DNA of 64,000 nucleotides from Trichomonas vaginalis G3 (GCF_026262505.1 NC_067203.1:6758001-6822000), one strand, 5' to 3'. Numbered from the stretch's first letter, positions 9,806 to 21,158 are shown. Program-made: numbers and translations. Notes: generated by a model not told the origin, from the letters alone.

Positions 9806-11333
9806 ATGTAAATTTTTAAATTTTATTATTTTTTTATTTATTTCTCTGATTTATTTTTTATCGAACCAGATAAAATGAAAAAGTTTGTGTGTTATTCATA
9901 TGGAAATATCCATTTCATTTTAATAAATGGTAAAATATTTCATTTATTTGCTTCCAAACCGATCATTAAGCTAACCAAATGACACAAACATAAGTTTTTC
10001 TCTATATGTAGTTGAATTTATTTCATAATATTAAAGATCTTCTGCATTTTTTTACAATTTTTTAATGTAGTTTGAATTTAGGCGATCATAAGCTTGAGCA
10101 ACTGTCATATATGGAGGTATATTAGTAAGTGATCATGCAAGGACAATGTTAATCCATTTTTTCATTAGATCTCATTTTTAACAATCAAAAAAGGCAATAT
10201 TAAGTTAAAATTAGGGTTGTTAAAAATATCAAAAATTAGCGTTTTGAAGACACCATGGTGTCTTATAATTTTCCCTTCCTTATTGGCGTGTAGAAATAAA
10301 TGCGCCAATAGATTGAAGAAGAAGAATTGTTTTTCTCTTAATGAACTTTAATCCTTTTGATATAAGAATATTAAAAACATTAATATAATTTCGATTTCGG
10401 AAATTAAATTTCCAATTTTTTGTCGATTTCTGAAATAACAGGATCCCGCATCCAACACGCAACAACAAAACACAAAACACACTTTTTGGTTCTTTCATCG
10501 TTTTAATCGTAATTTATGTAATACATGATTTGGATAAATTTTACAAAAATAGAACCTATATTATATTCTTTTCAAAGATTCTTGCAAATCATCAAAAATA
10601 ATTGTATTTTAAAAAACGATCAAATTATCCTTTCATTATTTTAAACTTAAATTAGTTTTTATGATTGACTAAAGCAATCATATTTATTCATCATTAAATA
10701 AACAAAAAATAATATTTGAGAGTTATTTCAAAAAAAAACACATTGAATTTATTAATTTGTCTCAATTTCAGTATTATAAATTTTTATAATTTCAATATTT
10801 TGAAATACACTTTTTAATATTTCAATATTTATGATATTTCAATGTATTAAGTGGTCTCAAATTGAGCTTCTAAAATATAAGTTGACCTATTCAAATAATA
10901 AAATTAAATAATATTTAAAATAATAAATAAAAGTGATTGAGGTCATAGCAAAACGGCTGTTTCAGTCATTAATTCTTAAAAATAAAAAGGGTAAAAACTA
11001 AATACAATGGGTAAAATTCAATAGTGTCTGTGCTATCGTTCGATTTGAAGGTGTCTTTTGAAACCGCAAGACACATTGAATTTTTGAATAGTGTATTATG
11101 GTTTGACAGACACCAATAAAAAAAATAAAATGATATTTATTTTAAATATATAAGATCCTTATATAAAATATAAATATTTTATCGTTTTATTTTCTTGTTT
11201 TAGAAATGTTTTTTATTGAAAAATCAATAAAACTAACTCCAAAATAAAATTTTTGATTTAAAGACACTATGATGACACCAGGCAAATCTTCCAAGACACC
11301 TATCGTCGGGAATCTAACAACCCTAGTTAAAAT
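9806..11333. other. Long AT-rich spacer with small palindromes
   Basis: About 1.5 kb without a supported gene. A 14-base palindrome GACACCATGGTGTC lies at about 10,248-10,262. GACACC/GGTGTC words recur at about 11,030-11,110 and 11,260-11,300, suggesting decayed copies of one repeat. Confidence 0.4.
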
Positions 11334-12585
11334 TGTAATAAACAGAAATTCATCAAAAGTGACAGCTCTCAATTTTTTGACATTTGTAAATTCTAAATTG
11401 AATGAGAAAAATGAAATAATACTAAGCATAATACAATATTCTAGATTTAATCATAATTAGGAAAAAGTTAGTTTTGAGAGTACTTTTCATAGGCATATAG
11501 AATGAAATCTTCTGAAAAATAATATCACATAAACTCATATTATTTTCTAATATATAACTATTTTATATAAAAATCAAATTCAATGATCTTAAAAGCGAAG
11601 GATAAACCTCAAAATTTACGAATATAATGAGTGGGAATATAATGCTTATCTATCATAAAACCATATGAAATATCAATTTTTGCTTTACGCCTAATTTTTG
11701 ACGACAATTAGCAAAAAATGTTAAATGTTAACACTCAGTCCATTTGAATATGAAAAATAAAATTGACTTTGATTAAATGTTTTTATTTATCATGCAATTC
11801 TTCTTGCGACCAAAGATTTGAATAAAAGTTCAAAAAATAAGATAGCTTAAAAAATAATATACGGTAGTGTTTACTAATAGATGAATAGTATATAAATTCT
11901 ATTAGAATGGATTTGATCCAAAAAAATATAAAACCAAAAATAATTGTTATAATTTAAATGAAGAAGTAATTTAAAACGATTTTATTTATGATCAAATTTT
12001 ATATTTTTTTTGGATCAAATCCATTCTAATAGAATTTATATACTATTCATCTATTAGTAAACACTACCGTATATTATTTTTAAGCTATCTTATTTTTTGA
12101 ACTTTTATTCAAATCTTTGGTCGCAAGAAGAATTGCATGATAAATAAAAACATTTAATCAAAGTCAATTTTATTTTTCATATTCAAATGGACTGAGTGTT
12201 AACATTTAACATTTTTTGCTAATTGTCGTCAAAAATTAGGCGTAAAGCAAAAATTGATATTTCATATGGTTTTATGATAGATAAGCATTATATTCCCACT
12301 CATTATATTCGTAAATTTTGAGGTTTATCCTTCGCTTTTAAGATCATTGAATTTGATTTTTATATAAAATAGTTATATATTAGAAAATAATATGAGTTTA
12401 TGTGATATTATTTTTCAGAAGATTTTGTGTTCTTCTTCAAAATTTTATTTTTTTATTAAAAAGAATCTTTACAAAATATACATTTACTTTAATTAATATT
12501 TAAAAACGTGCTCTATCAAAAGTTCCAAAAATTCAATATTTTAGCTTTTCTGAGGTGTCACTTTTGATGAATTTCTGTTTACAAC
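11334..12585. mobile_element. 1.25 kb terminal-inverted-repeat element (MITE-like) of unknown family
   Basis: Its ends are a 26-base inverted repeat: TAAACAGAAATTCATCAAAA and six further bases at 11,339-11,364 are mirrored at 12,556-12,581. AAAAT flanks both ends (11,329-11,333 and 12,586-12,590) and could be a target duplication, although such a short AT word is weak evidence. The first 115 bases (11,334-11,448) occur again, inverted and with one difference, at 63,856-63,970. That shows it is a dispersed repeat with a sharp boundary. The interior holds a giant foldback and no transposase, so it would be non-autonomous. Confidence 0.65.
11505..12425. repeat. Giant foldback: near-perfect inverted repeat, arms about 420-430 bases
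   Basis: The arm at 11,505-11,934 is mirrored almost base for base by 11,996-12,425, with a loop of about 60 bases. The arms carry no protein-coding frame. Such a structure would form a cruciform as DNA or a very long hairpin as RNA. Confidence 0.92.
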
Positions 12586-12680
12586 AAAATCTTGAATAAC
12601 TTTCCCAACTAAATTTCAATTACCAAGTAATAAAAATAAAAACCGATAGTGAGAAATGTATGAAAAAGTGACAACATTTA

Positions 12681-13088
12681 ATGTCATCTGATTCAGACGC
12701 CAGCGGTGGAGAAGTTTACGAGGTTCAGGAAATTATTGATGAACGTAAGAGCGGATCTAAAACATTATATCTAGTTCTTTGGAAAGGCTATTCAAGAGAG
12801 GAAGCAACTTGGGAACCAATTTCGAATTTAGGCAACGCTAAAGAAGCCATCAAAAAATTCAGAAAAAATAGATTCTCAATCCAAACAGCTCCCCCAGAAA
12901 AACAGCGTCGTATCGAGTCTGTTGTTGGAGCAAAGAAACATAACGGCGATATCGTTTACTCTGTTGTTTATAGAGGAAGCGATGAAATTTCTGAGATACC
13001 AAGAAGAGAGGCTATTTCTAAGTATCCACAGCAAATTATTGATTATTATGAAGATCATATTCATGAAATCGCCCAGGAAAAGGAATAA
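12681..13088 (+). CDS. HP1-like chromodomain protein with chromoshadow-like C-terminus
   Basis: This 135-residue protein has an N-terminal chromodomain at about residues 11-60 (EVYEVQEIIDERK, LYLVLWKGYSREEATWEP). The three aromatic cage residues that hold methyl-lysine are all in place: Y13, W34 and Y37, with HP1 spacing. The C-terminal half (about 78-127) ends SKYPQQIIDYYEDHI, which resembles the end of an HP1 chromoshadow domain (PQxxIxFYE). The whole therefore looks like a minimal HP1 with a very short hinge. Its expected role is to read methylated histone H3 and dimerise to hold silent chromatin. The gene lies about 2.6 kb from the Maverick elements that such chromatin might silence. The chromoshadow assignment is less certain than the chromodomain. 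Confidence 0.88.
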   Translation: MSSDSDASGGEVYEVQEIIDERKSGSKTLYLVLWKGYSREEATWEPISNLGNAKEAIKKFRKNRFSIQTAPPEKQRRIESVVGAKKHNGDIVYSVVYRGSDEISEIPRREAISKYPQQIIDYYEDHIHEIAQEKE

Positions 13089-13289
13089 ATCAAAAGCGAT
13101 CTAATGAGCAAAATTCATTTTTATATTCTTAAATTGCTTACTATATCAATTGCTTCAAACGCATATAAAAAGTAATTAATTAAAAATATGATTTTAGATA
13201 TTAACTCTAACAAACAAAGAATAAATTTCCTATTTATAGAACAACAAAGCAAATCAAGAATTAGTTGGAAAAATACGATCCAAAGCTAC

Positions 13290-13583
13290 TCACGGCTTAA
13301 TAACTTTTATACTATTAGGAATTGACTTCTTCCTTTTCGGTCTGTCACATTTTTTATAGAAATCAATGATAGGATTCACTTCTGGGGCGCGTGGATCAAA
13401 TATCTCATCTTCATTAAAATTTAAATAATTAATCGGCTGCCAAAAACGGCTAGTTTGGTCTTGGAACCCAAATAATTCACTATCACCACCGATCTTCTTA
13501 ACTTCATGAAAATGATTTAATGTAGTGATGTCTTCAGAATAAGGTACCGTTTTTTTATCAACTTTTACTTTATCGGATGACAT
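13290..13583 (-). CDS. Small protein of unknown function
   Basis: This 97-residue protein begins MSSDKVKVDKK and has a basic C-terminus (KKCDRPKRKKSIP) that could be a nuclear localisation signal. It has no membrane segment and no domain I recognise. I start it at the ATG at 13,583. Its upstream bases contain AAAAGTGACAA, very like the AAAAAGTGACAA stretch just before the HP1-like gene, so the two convergent neighbours may share a promoter element. The composition (charged, ordered-looking aromatic residues FWQPINYLNF) argues for a real gene. Confidence is moderate because no homologue is recognised. Confidence 0.55.
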   Translation of the reverse strand: MSSDKVKVDKKTVPYSEDITTLNHFHEVKKIGGDSELFGFQDQTSRFWQPINYLNFNEDEIFDPRAPEVNPIIDFYKKCDRPKRKKSIPNSIKVIKP

Positions 13584-14081
13584 CAATCAACATTGTCACT
13601 TTTCATTCGCTAAGGATAAACAATAAGGTTCGGATATTATTTTTACGAAATTGGGAATAAAAATTGAAAATCTCCAATATTTTCACACGAATTATCAAAT
13701 TGTAAAAAGACAATTTTTTCATGATTTTTTTACATCCTTATAATAGTGTGGTTATTTGCATATTAAACCAACTATAATCACAAACATCATATTTCGATTC
13801 CATAATATAAAATCTTATATTTTGCAATTTTCAAGATCAATTGACAGGAATAATACTTCAAATTTTCAATCATTAATGACAAAATTACTCTTGGCCTGAT
13901 GAGTACTGTAATAATATTCAATCGTTATAATTGGCGCGAAACACTGTGACGAATTTAGATTGTTTGAGATTTCAATAATGTAAACTTTATTTCTAACAAT
14001 AATACTAACAAAACAATATATAAGTACGCACATACTTCGATTCCAATACTAAATTATCATCGAAGCTATATTATAAAAAAA
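13584..14081. other. Spacer between two minus-strand genes
   Basis: About 500 AT-rich bases. Apart from the AAAAGTGACAA stretch just upstream of the 97-residue gene, nothing is recognised. Confidence 0.45.
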
Positions 14082-14735
14082 TTATAGGTGCGACGTTTGA
14101 TTTAGAAAGATATCTATTGAAAATGGGATGTTTGAGATTGTCTGTGGCACTTGAGCCATCGGAAGTTCTGTTATTGATGGTATTTTAGGGTGATGTTGAT
14201 AATAATCATAAACGGGTTGAGGTTGATATTGTGGTTGAATAGACATTGATGGCTCTGGATGAACTTGTACTGGAGGTGGATTCATGATGACTTGCGGCTT
14301 TTCTTGATTAATATTTTTTAATTTACTTAAATATTTGTGCCATCTATTCTTGACATTGTTGCCACTTCTTGCATCGAGGTACTCTGATATTTTTACCCAA
14401 TGTGGACCAAGTATCATATACTTTTCCAAAATTATTCTGTCTTCTTCTGGAGTCCAAGGTTTATTTATAATTTCTTTAAACAAATAATTATTGTAACGGT
14501 CTCTACATTGCCTTGATGTCCGTGATGGCATTCTTTTTGATATTTCTTCCCAATTTTTAATACCTTCGTCCTCAACGAGACTTTTAAGCAAGGCGTCTTC
14601 TTGCTCAGAAAATCGTTTACGGAGTGTATTTTGCTCTATGGTCGGGGGTCCGTCCCGATGTTGATCGCTCCCGTTCATTGAGAAGGATTCACGTTTAAAA
14701 GTGCGTAATGAAATCACAATTTTCTTAAAAATCAC
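14082..14735 (-). CDS. R2R3 Myb-like DNA-binding protein
   Basis: This frame encodes up to 217 residues with two tandem Myb repeats. R2 at about residues 41-86 has F42 in place of the first Trp and W62 in NWEEIS. R3 at about 92-137 has W94, W113 and W132 (KPWTPEED, GPHWVKIS, VKNRWHKYL). Recognition-helix words RQCRDRYNN and GNNVKNRW are classical. The C-terminus is Pro/Gln/Tyr-rich and may be an activation or contact region. In Trichomonas such short Myb proteins bind promoters, for example those of the ap65-1 and core promoter studies. The true start may be the internal ATG at 14,678 (MNGSDQ), which would give 198 residues, since the first 19 residues are less like a protein. Confidence 0.9.
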   Translation of the reverse strand: MIFKKIVISLRTFKRESFSMNGSDQHRDGPPTIEQNTLRKRFSEQEDALLKSLVEDEGIKNWEEISKRMPSRTSRQCRDRYNNYLFKEIINKPWTPEEDRIILEKYMILGPHWVKISEYLDARSGNNVKNRWHKYLSKLKNINQEKPQVIMNPPPVQVHPEPSMSIQPQYQPQPVYDYYQHHPKIPSITELPMAQVPQTISNIPFSIDIFLNQTSHL

Positions 14736-15685
14736 TTTTTAGACTCAAAAAATAATCATTGAAATTTCTTCAAAGTAAAGTGAATTCTGAACATTCAGAA
14801 TTAAATAACTCTCATACATTTGTTTTCTTTTTAATCATTTATTCATATTAATGATTTCATTCTCACTAAGATTTCCGTTTTAATCTTGAAATGTTTTAAC
14901 CTCTATAATTTATTTTCCGTATAGCTAATGCTCATATATAAAGCAATAATTATTTGTAAATCCCATTTTTGTGAATGAAAAAACAAGACTAAAAATATCT
15001 GCACAGGATAATTTAACTCTTGATTTTAAGACAATTTCATGGAAAAATGGTTAATTACAAAAATCTAATTACAAAAAGTTTATGGGTTATTTTTGGAAAA
15101 TATTATCCATATATAGATTACTGCACATTAGAAACGAATGATTTGCCAATAAGTTCTCAAAATTACACACATTCAAAAAAGAAAATTGGTTTTATCAGTA
15201 AAATATGTTAGAAAACCATTCCTTAAATTTCTTTACGATTTTTTTTGCACAAGCCACATTTATGTTCAAAAGACAAAAAATCACTTCTTGATAGATTATT
15301 TCATTTCCGATTGCTTGCATAATTTAAGTACATTTATACAAAAATTTCTTCCCAATTTTTAGTCCCAATTTTTCTTTTTGAATGCCAGTTTCAATTTTTC
15401 AATCCAACTTTTGTCGTCGATCAAAACTCCTCATTTGCCCTCAATAAACTACCAGGTAAATTCTCGTTAAAGAAACATATTTCCTTTCAGTTCTATATGC
15501 GTTTTATATGGCTTTCTTTACATATTTTCTAATATTTTTATTTTATATTTTAAATTGGGTGAAAATTACTAAAATACATTTGATTCTGAAATCATTTCTA
15601 CACTAAATTATTGTTAATATTCAAAATATATTTATTAAATTCATTTTTTATGAAATAAATCTGGACAAACAACTTATATTCATAA
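14736..15685. other. Spacer between the Myb gene and the first Maverick
   Basis: About 950 AT-rich bases. A 63-residue frame at 15,020-15,211 has no recognisable domain. I see no RNA gene or clear repeat. Confidence 0.4.
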
Positions 15686-15690
15686 TCATA
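15686..15690. repeat. Candidate target-site duplication, left copy
   Basis: TCATA directly precedes the A-tract at the left end of element 1 and is repeated at 40,605-40,609 directly after the T-tract at its right end. Five to six bases is the size known for Maverick insertions. Confidence 0.5.
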
Positions 15691-15707
15691 AAAAAAAAAA
15701 AAAAAAA

Positions 15708-15750
15708 GGCAGTGGGGCTTCCAGGCACTTCGTGCCCTCTAGCCCCGAAG
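15708..15750 (+). repeat. Left terminal inverted repeat of element 1, hairpin-forming
   Basis: An A-tract at 15,690-15,707 is followed by the repeat. GGGGCT pairs with AGCCCC, and within that GGCAC-TTC-GTGCC forms a second stem with a 3-base loop. The partner at 40,553-40,595 is inverted. Confidence 0.9.
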
Positions 15751-16929
15751 ATGTTTAGTATAAAACCGCTTTTTAACTTCACTTAAAATGCCACGTAAGC
15801 TACGTAAGAATATACGTAAGAGGAAGAGAGCATTGAAACATCCAATAGTAAAACTAACACCACAACAACAGTTGCAACAACAAATGCTGAATGACCCCAC
15901 TATGTTGCAACAAATGTCAAGCAATCCTATGCTTTTAAACCGAGTTGTTGGTGCACAGAGTGGAGGTTTAAGAGCGGCACTTTTAGCGAAAATGGCAGGC
16001 TATGGTGGAGCTGCAGACGGAACAGCCTATAACCCTCAAAGTCAAATGAATTTGAGTTCACTCAAAAATCAAATAGCAGATGTCAAAAAGTCAAACATAG
16101 ACATACAGAAGCAAATAGGTGAAAACGAAAAGAAACTAGAATATGACAGACACACAAAGAAACTCAATGAGTTAAACGTAGAGAAAAAGAAGAAAGAAGA
16201 ACAACTGAAAGAACTAAGTACAGAGGAATATGCGAAAAAAGTGTCAGAAAAAGCAGCAGAAGTAGCAAAAATGGAACAAGATGTCATAAATTTGAAAAAC
16301 CATACTACTCGATATAAAGTACTGAAAGATGAAGAGATAAAACAAAAAGCCCTGAAGACATATATGGATAGCGATGAGTATAAAAAAGAAGTTGAAGCAA
16401 ATGTAAAGGCAGAAAAACTTTTACAGTTGCAAAACCAAACCGTACAGTATGAAAACTTAGCACAAGAAAGTAAAAATAACGACGCAGCCATGCAAAAGGC
16501 AATGAAAAGCGCAGAATATATAAAAGCTAACAATGACTGGTTAGATGCCCAAGCCAACGCTAAAGCAGCCCAACTCATAGGGTCAATAAGGACAAAAATA
16601 CAAGCGGATGAAGACAGTTCAAATGAAGCTTTAACAAATGCTGACTTTAAGAACGCCTTCGAAGCTCTTCATAGTAAGGTGAAACTAGTGAACGACTTCT
16701 CATCTGGAAAGAAACTGAAGTCTGAAGGTTTCGACAAAGAGTTAAAAGAAGTAGCACAAAATATGACGAAAATAACAGATGCAGCAACGAGACAGGCAGT
16801 TCAAAGTGCCTATGACGCCGTTAGAGCAACTGTTGTGAAAAGTCAAGAAAAAGAGTTACAACAGACCAAAACAGACCTAGTAAATGCTTTCTTAAAAACG
16901 AAAAGTCAGGTAGGACATTACGCTGCAGA

Positions 16930-17005
16930 TGGAACATATGTGCCAGCTGGTGGAACTTATATACCAGCTGGTGGAACTTATATACTAGCTAGTGGAACTT
17001 ATATA
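16930..17005 (+). repeat. Short in-frame repeats (GGTYIPA type)
   Basis: Four tandem units of about 24 bases encode variants of AGGTYIP. Element 2 has fewer units at 41,920-41,970, so the number varies between copies. Confidence 0.7.
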
Positions 17006-17094
17006 CCACCAAACCCTCCAAGAGAAGCACCTGCACCAGGACTACCTAAAACATTTACATCGTCACATGGACACAGACATAGACATGCACCAAA

Positions 17095-17265
17095 ACCAAC
17101 ACAACAACCAACACAACAACCAGCACAACAACCACCTCCACAACCAGCACAGCAACCAACAGTTCAAAACCCTGCACAACAACCACCTCCACAACCAGCA
17201 CAACAACCAACAGTTCAAAACCCTGCACAACAACCACCTCCACAACCAGCACAACAACCACAAAC
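17095..17265 (+). repeat. Pro/Gln-coding minisatellite
   Basis: Tandem units encoding PAQQP and TVQNPAQQP. The unit order and number differ from element 2 (42,055-42,230), showing repeat turnover since the copies split. Confidence 0.85.
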
Positions 17266-19223
17266 AGAGCAAGGACATAAAAGAAGTAGAGAACAAGGAA
17301 ACCAAGAATTCTTAAAAATGCTTAAAGAAGACTATGGTTACCCCGATACTATTGACTTTAGTGACAGATATAAAGAAGCTATTAGAAAGTTCAAGGATGG
17401 AAATACTGACCCGAACCTATTTAGCTTTATGGTTCAGCACCAAATGGGATATAATTTCAAACCTGGAAAATACAAGCTCGCTAAGGGATATGATTTAATA
17501 GCATATCATCCAAATGACATGAACGAATTTACTCCGAGATATTTGGTGTCAGAGCTAAATAACGATTCAACTCTCTTCATGAAACGCGTAAAAAATAGAG
17601 ACGGAACGAAAGAAGAAAGGGTTATGAGTCCGGATGACTTAGATAGGGAATTTGTTGAAAACGGTCTCGGAATATATGAAATGCCAGCAGATGAGGTACA
17701 AGAAACTCCACAGGAAGAAGTTCAGATACAACCAGACATGGAAGAAATAGTTCAGCAACAACAGCTAGAAGAGCCTGAAGGAAACGAACAAGTCCCTCCT
17801 TTGGAAACTAACCTCACAGAACTAGATGAAGATTTGGAACAGCCGAAAAATCTTGACCCTCAACAAGAGTATGAGGTGAATATGGAATCTTTCCAAGAGT
17901 CTAAAAAAAATTCGGCTGACATAGTAGAAGAATATCGAAAAATGTTCGCCGACATACAAAAGACTCCAACACCAGATGAAAATATTCAGCATAGAATGGA
18001 AGTACTGAAAGAAAATGTACACAAATACAACAACCCTTTTTACTTACGAGCATTTAACGTTCAATCTTTGGATGAACTCGGTGAAGATAAAAGGTTAAAT
18101 TTCAAGAAAACATATAGAAATGAAACATTGTTTAAAGTTCATTCAGAACCTAACCAAGATGGAAACAAACCTACTTTTGTTTCTGCAGACTATGGAACTA
18201 CAATGAGATGGGGTCATAAAGCTAACCCGGATAGGTGGTTCATAAACTTACAACCTCAATTCCAAGAAGTTGTAGACGCAATGGAAGTGAATGGTGAACG
18301 AGATATAGCTGGTATTTTAAGCGCGGCTTTAATGCCATTGAAAGATATGAAACATGCAGATATTTTGGACCAGTATGAAATGAACATGGCTGATGGAAAT
18401 ATAACACCTGACGTTCTAGAACATTTATCTCAAAGAACTACACAGAACCATAGAGATGGTATATTTGGTGAAGAGTTTAGAAAGAAAGTTAGGGAGAGCG
18501 AAGGAAGAGAACCTATTGTACATGACCTTGCAAACGAAAGTTTACAAAATGTCATAAAAACTTACTTTGCAGACGATGAACTGAGAAGGATGAATATTTA
18601 AGAAAACTCAAATGGACAGTACCAAATGAAATGTTAGTATTGAAAAACATGTTCCTTGACAAAATAAAACCAACTACAGAAATAAACGACGCAAGACTGA
18701 AAGATTGGGTAAAAGCTTTCCCATTCACAAAAGATATAATTGGTAACATGGAAAGAAAACCAGAATGGCTACAAAAACATATATTTGGAAACGAGCTTAT
18801 TCCATATGGACAAGCTCTGTTTGAAGAGCTTGAACCGGAAACTCAGAAAAGAGTCATGCAAACAATAAGCGAAGACTCAAATACAAACTATGACAAACTC
18901 TTTCTAGGATATAGGTTACCTGAGATGGGCGACCAGAGCCCAAAGGCAAAAAGGACATGGGAAATTTACAACATACTAGGTGAACATGAGGCAAAGATGC
19001 AACAACTTGAAGCAGAGGGCAAGTTACCAAAAGCGACACCAAAGAAGAAGAGAAGAGTAGAACAAAGTGAAAGTAGTGAAGAAGTAACTTCATCTAGTGA
19101 AAGTAGTGGCAATGAAGGAAAAAGAAGAGTTAAAAACTCAGTCAGGAAGAAAGTAAAGCTTGGTCGGAGTGGGTTCTATTATGACATATAAATCCAACTA
19201 TTCTATATTTTTACCCATATGAA

Positions 19224-20828
19224 ATGTACGCCGCTCAGAATATAACGCCAACAGTTTTGGATGCTATGAATGGAAATGTTTCCGAATGGTATAACGAATG
19301 CGACAATGCCATTAGAAGGTCAGAAATAGTTCCTGGAACTTACGAATATACAACTGCTGTTTCTTATGGAAACGTAGGTGAGTTTGGAGAAGTTCTTCAA
19401 CAACAGTAGATATTGCTTGCGACAGGTTTCATATTATTTCTATTGACAACTCTTTCTTATACGTGGAACAAGACATTGAAATAAAACCTTCTGCCAAGTT
19501 GTCTGACAAGAAAGGTTGCAATGGAATTTTCTATGTCGGATACCAATATGCTCCAGAAGTTTTCATGGGATATAAGATATATTCTAACTCTGACTTAGTT
19601 CAAACAGTAACATGGGCAAACTATGAATGGTTCGCTTTGAGAAACTCAGTACAACCACAAGCTAGAGAACAAACAGACCAGTATGCAACTATTGAGAAAA
19701 TAAGAAGACTTGACCCTAACGTTCCAGGAGTTTATGTTAACCTTTCTGGACAAACTGCAGCAGCAGTAACCAAAGTAAAATTGAAACTTAGAGTTCCTTT
19801 GTCATCTTTCCTCATCTTCAGGTTTTTAAGATACTTGCCAAACTGGGCAGGAAAAATTTCTATCGAACTTACTCCAAGCAAAAATAACTTAGTCATTGCA
19901 CCAACACAAGACCCATTCACTCTTACAGACGTAAAGGGAGCAAATCAAACGTCATTCGCCGAATTTTGCAAAGACAAAGTTGACTTAGACTTTGGTTTCT
20001 CAAACCTCAACACTGAAGTAAACTATTATTTCAATGCTGCTGGAACTGCTTGGGACCCAGTTAAGTTCACATGCGAAAAATTTGAATGCAAGAGAATAGA
20101 AAGCAGACTTGCAGTCTATATGTTGGACCCAGATATTTCAAATGCTTTAGCTGCCAATATATTGCAGTTCCACTTATGTTCCCTATACACCAAATATCTG
20201 TCAAAGACTTTGCAGGTGAAGTTGGAAACCAAAGTGCTGACCCAGGTGCAAGAACAGATATTGCTTTAACAACTGCAATGAAACATGCAGATACTATGTT
20301 GTACTGTTCAGACGAACTATAAATGACTATTCTTGTTTCTACAACCCCGGTATTAAATATCATATAAACATAGATGGCAAATACTATCCAAGAGAAGAAT
20401 ATTCTACAGTTGAGGATATGAGGTCATACAACTTGACATTAGATGCTATGAACTTTAACAACAACTTCACAACAACCATTAACCCTGAAATGCAAAGTTC
20501 TATTATGCCATATGTGAAAGTATGGACCCATGCAGGAGGTCAAAAAACTCAATATACAAATAGAGACCGTTCAAACTTTTGGCTTGGCATTCCATTTGCT
20601 GACTCAGAAGACTTTATGGGTGGTATTTCAACTGTTGGTACAGTTCAAATACAATATACTGGTGACAGAGACGGTCCAGATGAATTGAGAGCAAAGAAGT
20701 TTACAAAACCAATAGCACTTTTCACGGAAGATGCTCTTTTGAAGATTCGTTCGATGAAACCTGCTGGGGCTCCTCAGATTGGCATAACGACAGCTTCCAT
20801 CGAGCAGATTTTGGCAGCAGGTCAGTAA
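19224..20828 (+). pseudogene. Element 1 part: candidate major capsid protein
   Basis: This is a beta-rich protein region with MYAAQNITPTVLDAMNG at its head and the stretch LRVPLSSFLIFRFLRYLP. The size (about 530 codons), beta-rich character and position before the minor capsid candidate, helicase and ATPase fit a double jelly-roll major capsid protein as known for Polintons. The call is by context and character, not by a diagnostic motif. The gene is broken. Confidence 0.5.
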
Positions 20829-21141
20829 GTTGTTCTTGAACTGACTTCTCTCCGTCAAATATTGACAGTACGCCAGTTTTGACATAGTATTGTATTATAA
20901 ACCTTCCTTTAGAAATATCGGTCAGTTTTGTTGTTATATTTTTGTCAACGTCAAGAACTTTCACCATTTCAGTTATACCAACTTTCTTTGCTTTATGAAA
21001 ATATTTTGGTTCAGCAAATATTGCTATTCTATAACATTTTCCATTGTTTGTATAAAGAACTATTCTATCAATGAACTTGTATTGTTTGTGTGTGTAAACT
21101 TTGTTCTGCTTCAATTCGAAGAGATACTCAAATACGTCCAT
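20722..21141 (-). CDS. Element 1 part: 139-residue protein of unknown function
   Basis: A minus-strand gene starting MDVFEYLFELKQ. It overlaps the 3' end of the capsid gene by about 107 bases and starts 17 bases from the next plus-strand gene, sharing a tiny divergent promoter with it. It has no membrane segment and no known domain. It looks whole here. Confidence 0.6.
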   Translation of the reverse strand: MDVFEYLFELKQNKVYTHKQYKFIDRIVLYTNNGKCYRIAIFAEPKYFHKAKKVGITEMVKVLDVDKNITTKLTDISKGRFIIQYYVKTGVLSIFDGEKSVQEQLTDLLPKSARWKLSLCQSEEPQQVSSNESSKEHLP

Positions 21142-21158
21142 CTTTTATTCTAAGTAAA
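21142..21158. promoter_or_regulatory. Divergent 17-base promoter
   Basis: TTTTATTCTAAGTAAA separates two start codons pointing away from each other. The same TATTCTARRTAAA word separates the divergent genes at 38,037-38,054 and 61,307-61,324. Confidence 0.6.

Larger units (their letters stand above)
15788..19191 (+). pseudogene. Element 1 part: large coiled-coil and Pro/Gln-repeat protein
   Basis: This is the first and largest gene region. It has a very basic N-terminus (PRKLRKNIRKRKRALKHP), a long charged coiled-coil stretch, then short Gly-Thr-Tyr repeats and a block of PAQQP/TVQNP repeats, then a long unrecognised region and a Ser/Glu-rich basic tail. The basic head would suit binding of packaged DNA. 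A virion or core protein is an inference; I know no named family. The gene is broken. It starts 37 bases after the terminal repeat, behind a TATAAAA word. Confidence 0.7.

Noticed and set aside
15020-15211. 63-residue frame left of the first Maverick
   Set aside because: No family resemblance, AT-driven composition.
17055-17305. Antisense Val/Leu-rich and sense His/Asn-rich frames over the Pro/Gln repeat
   Set aside because: Other-frame readings of a minisatellite, also seen in element 2 at 42,017-42,280.
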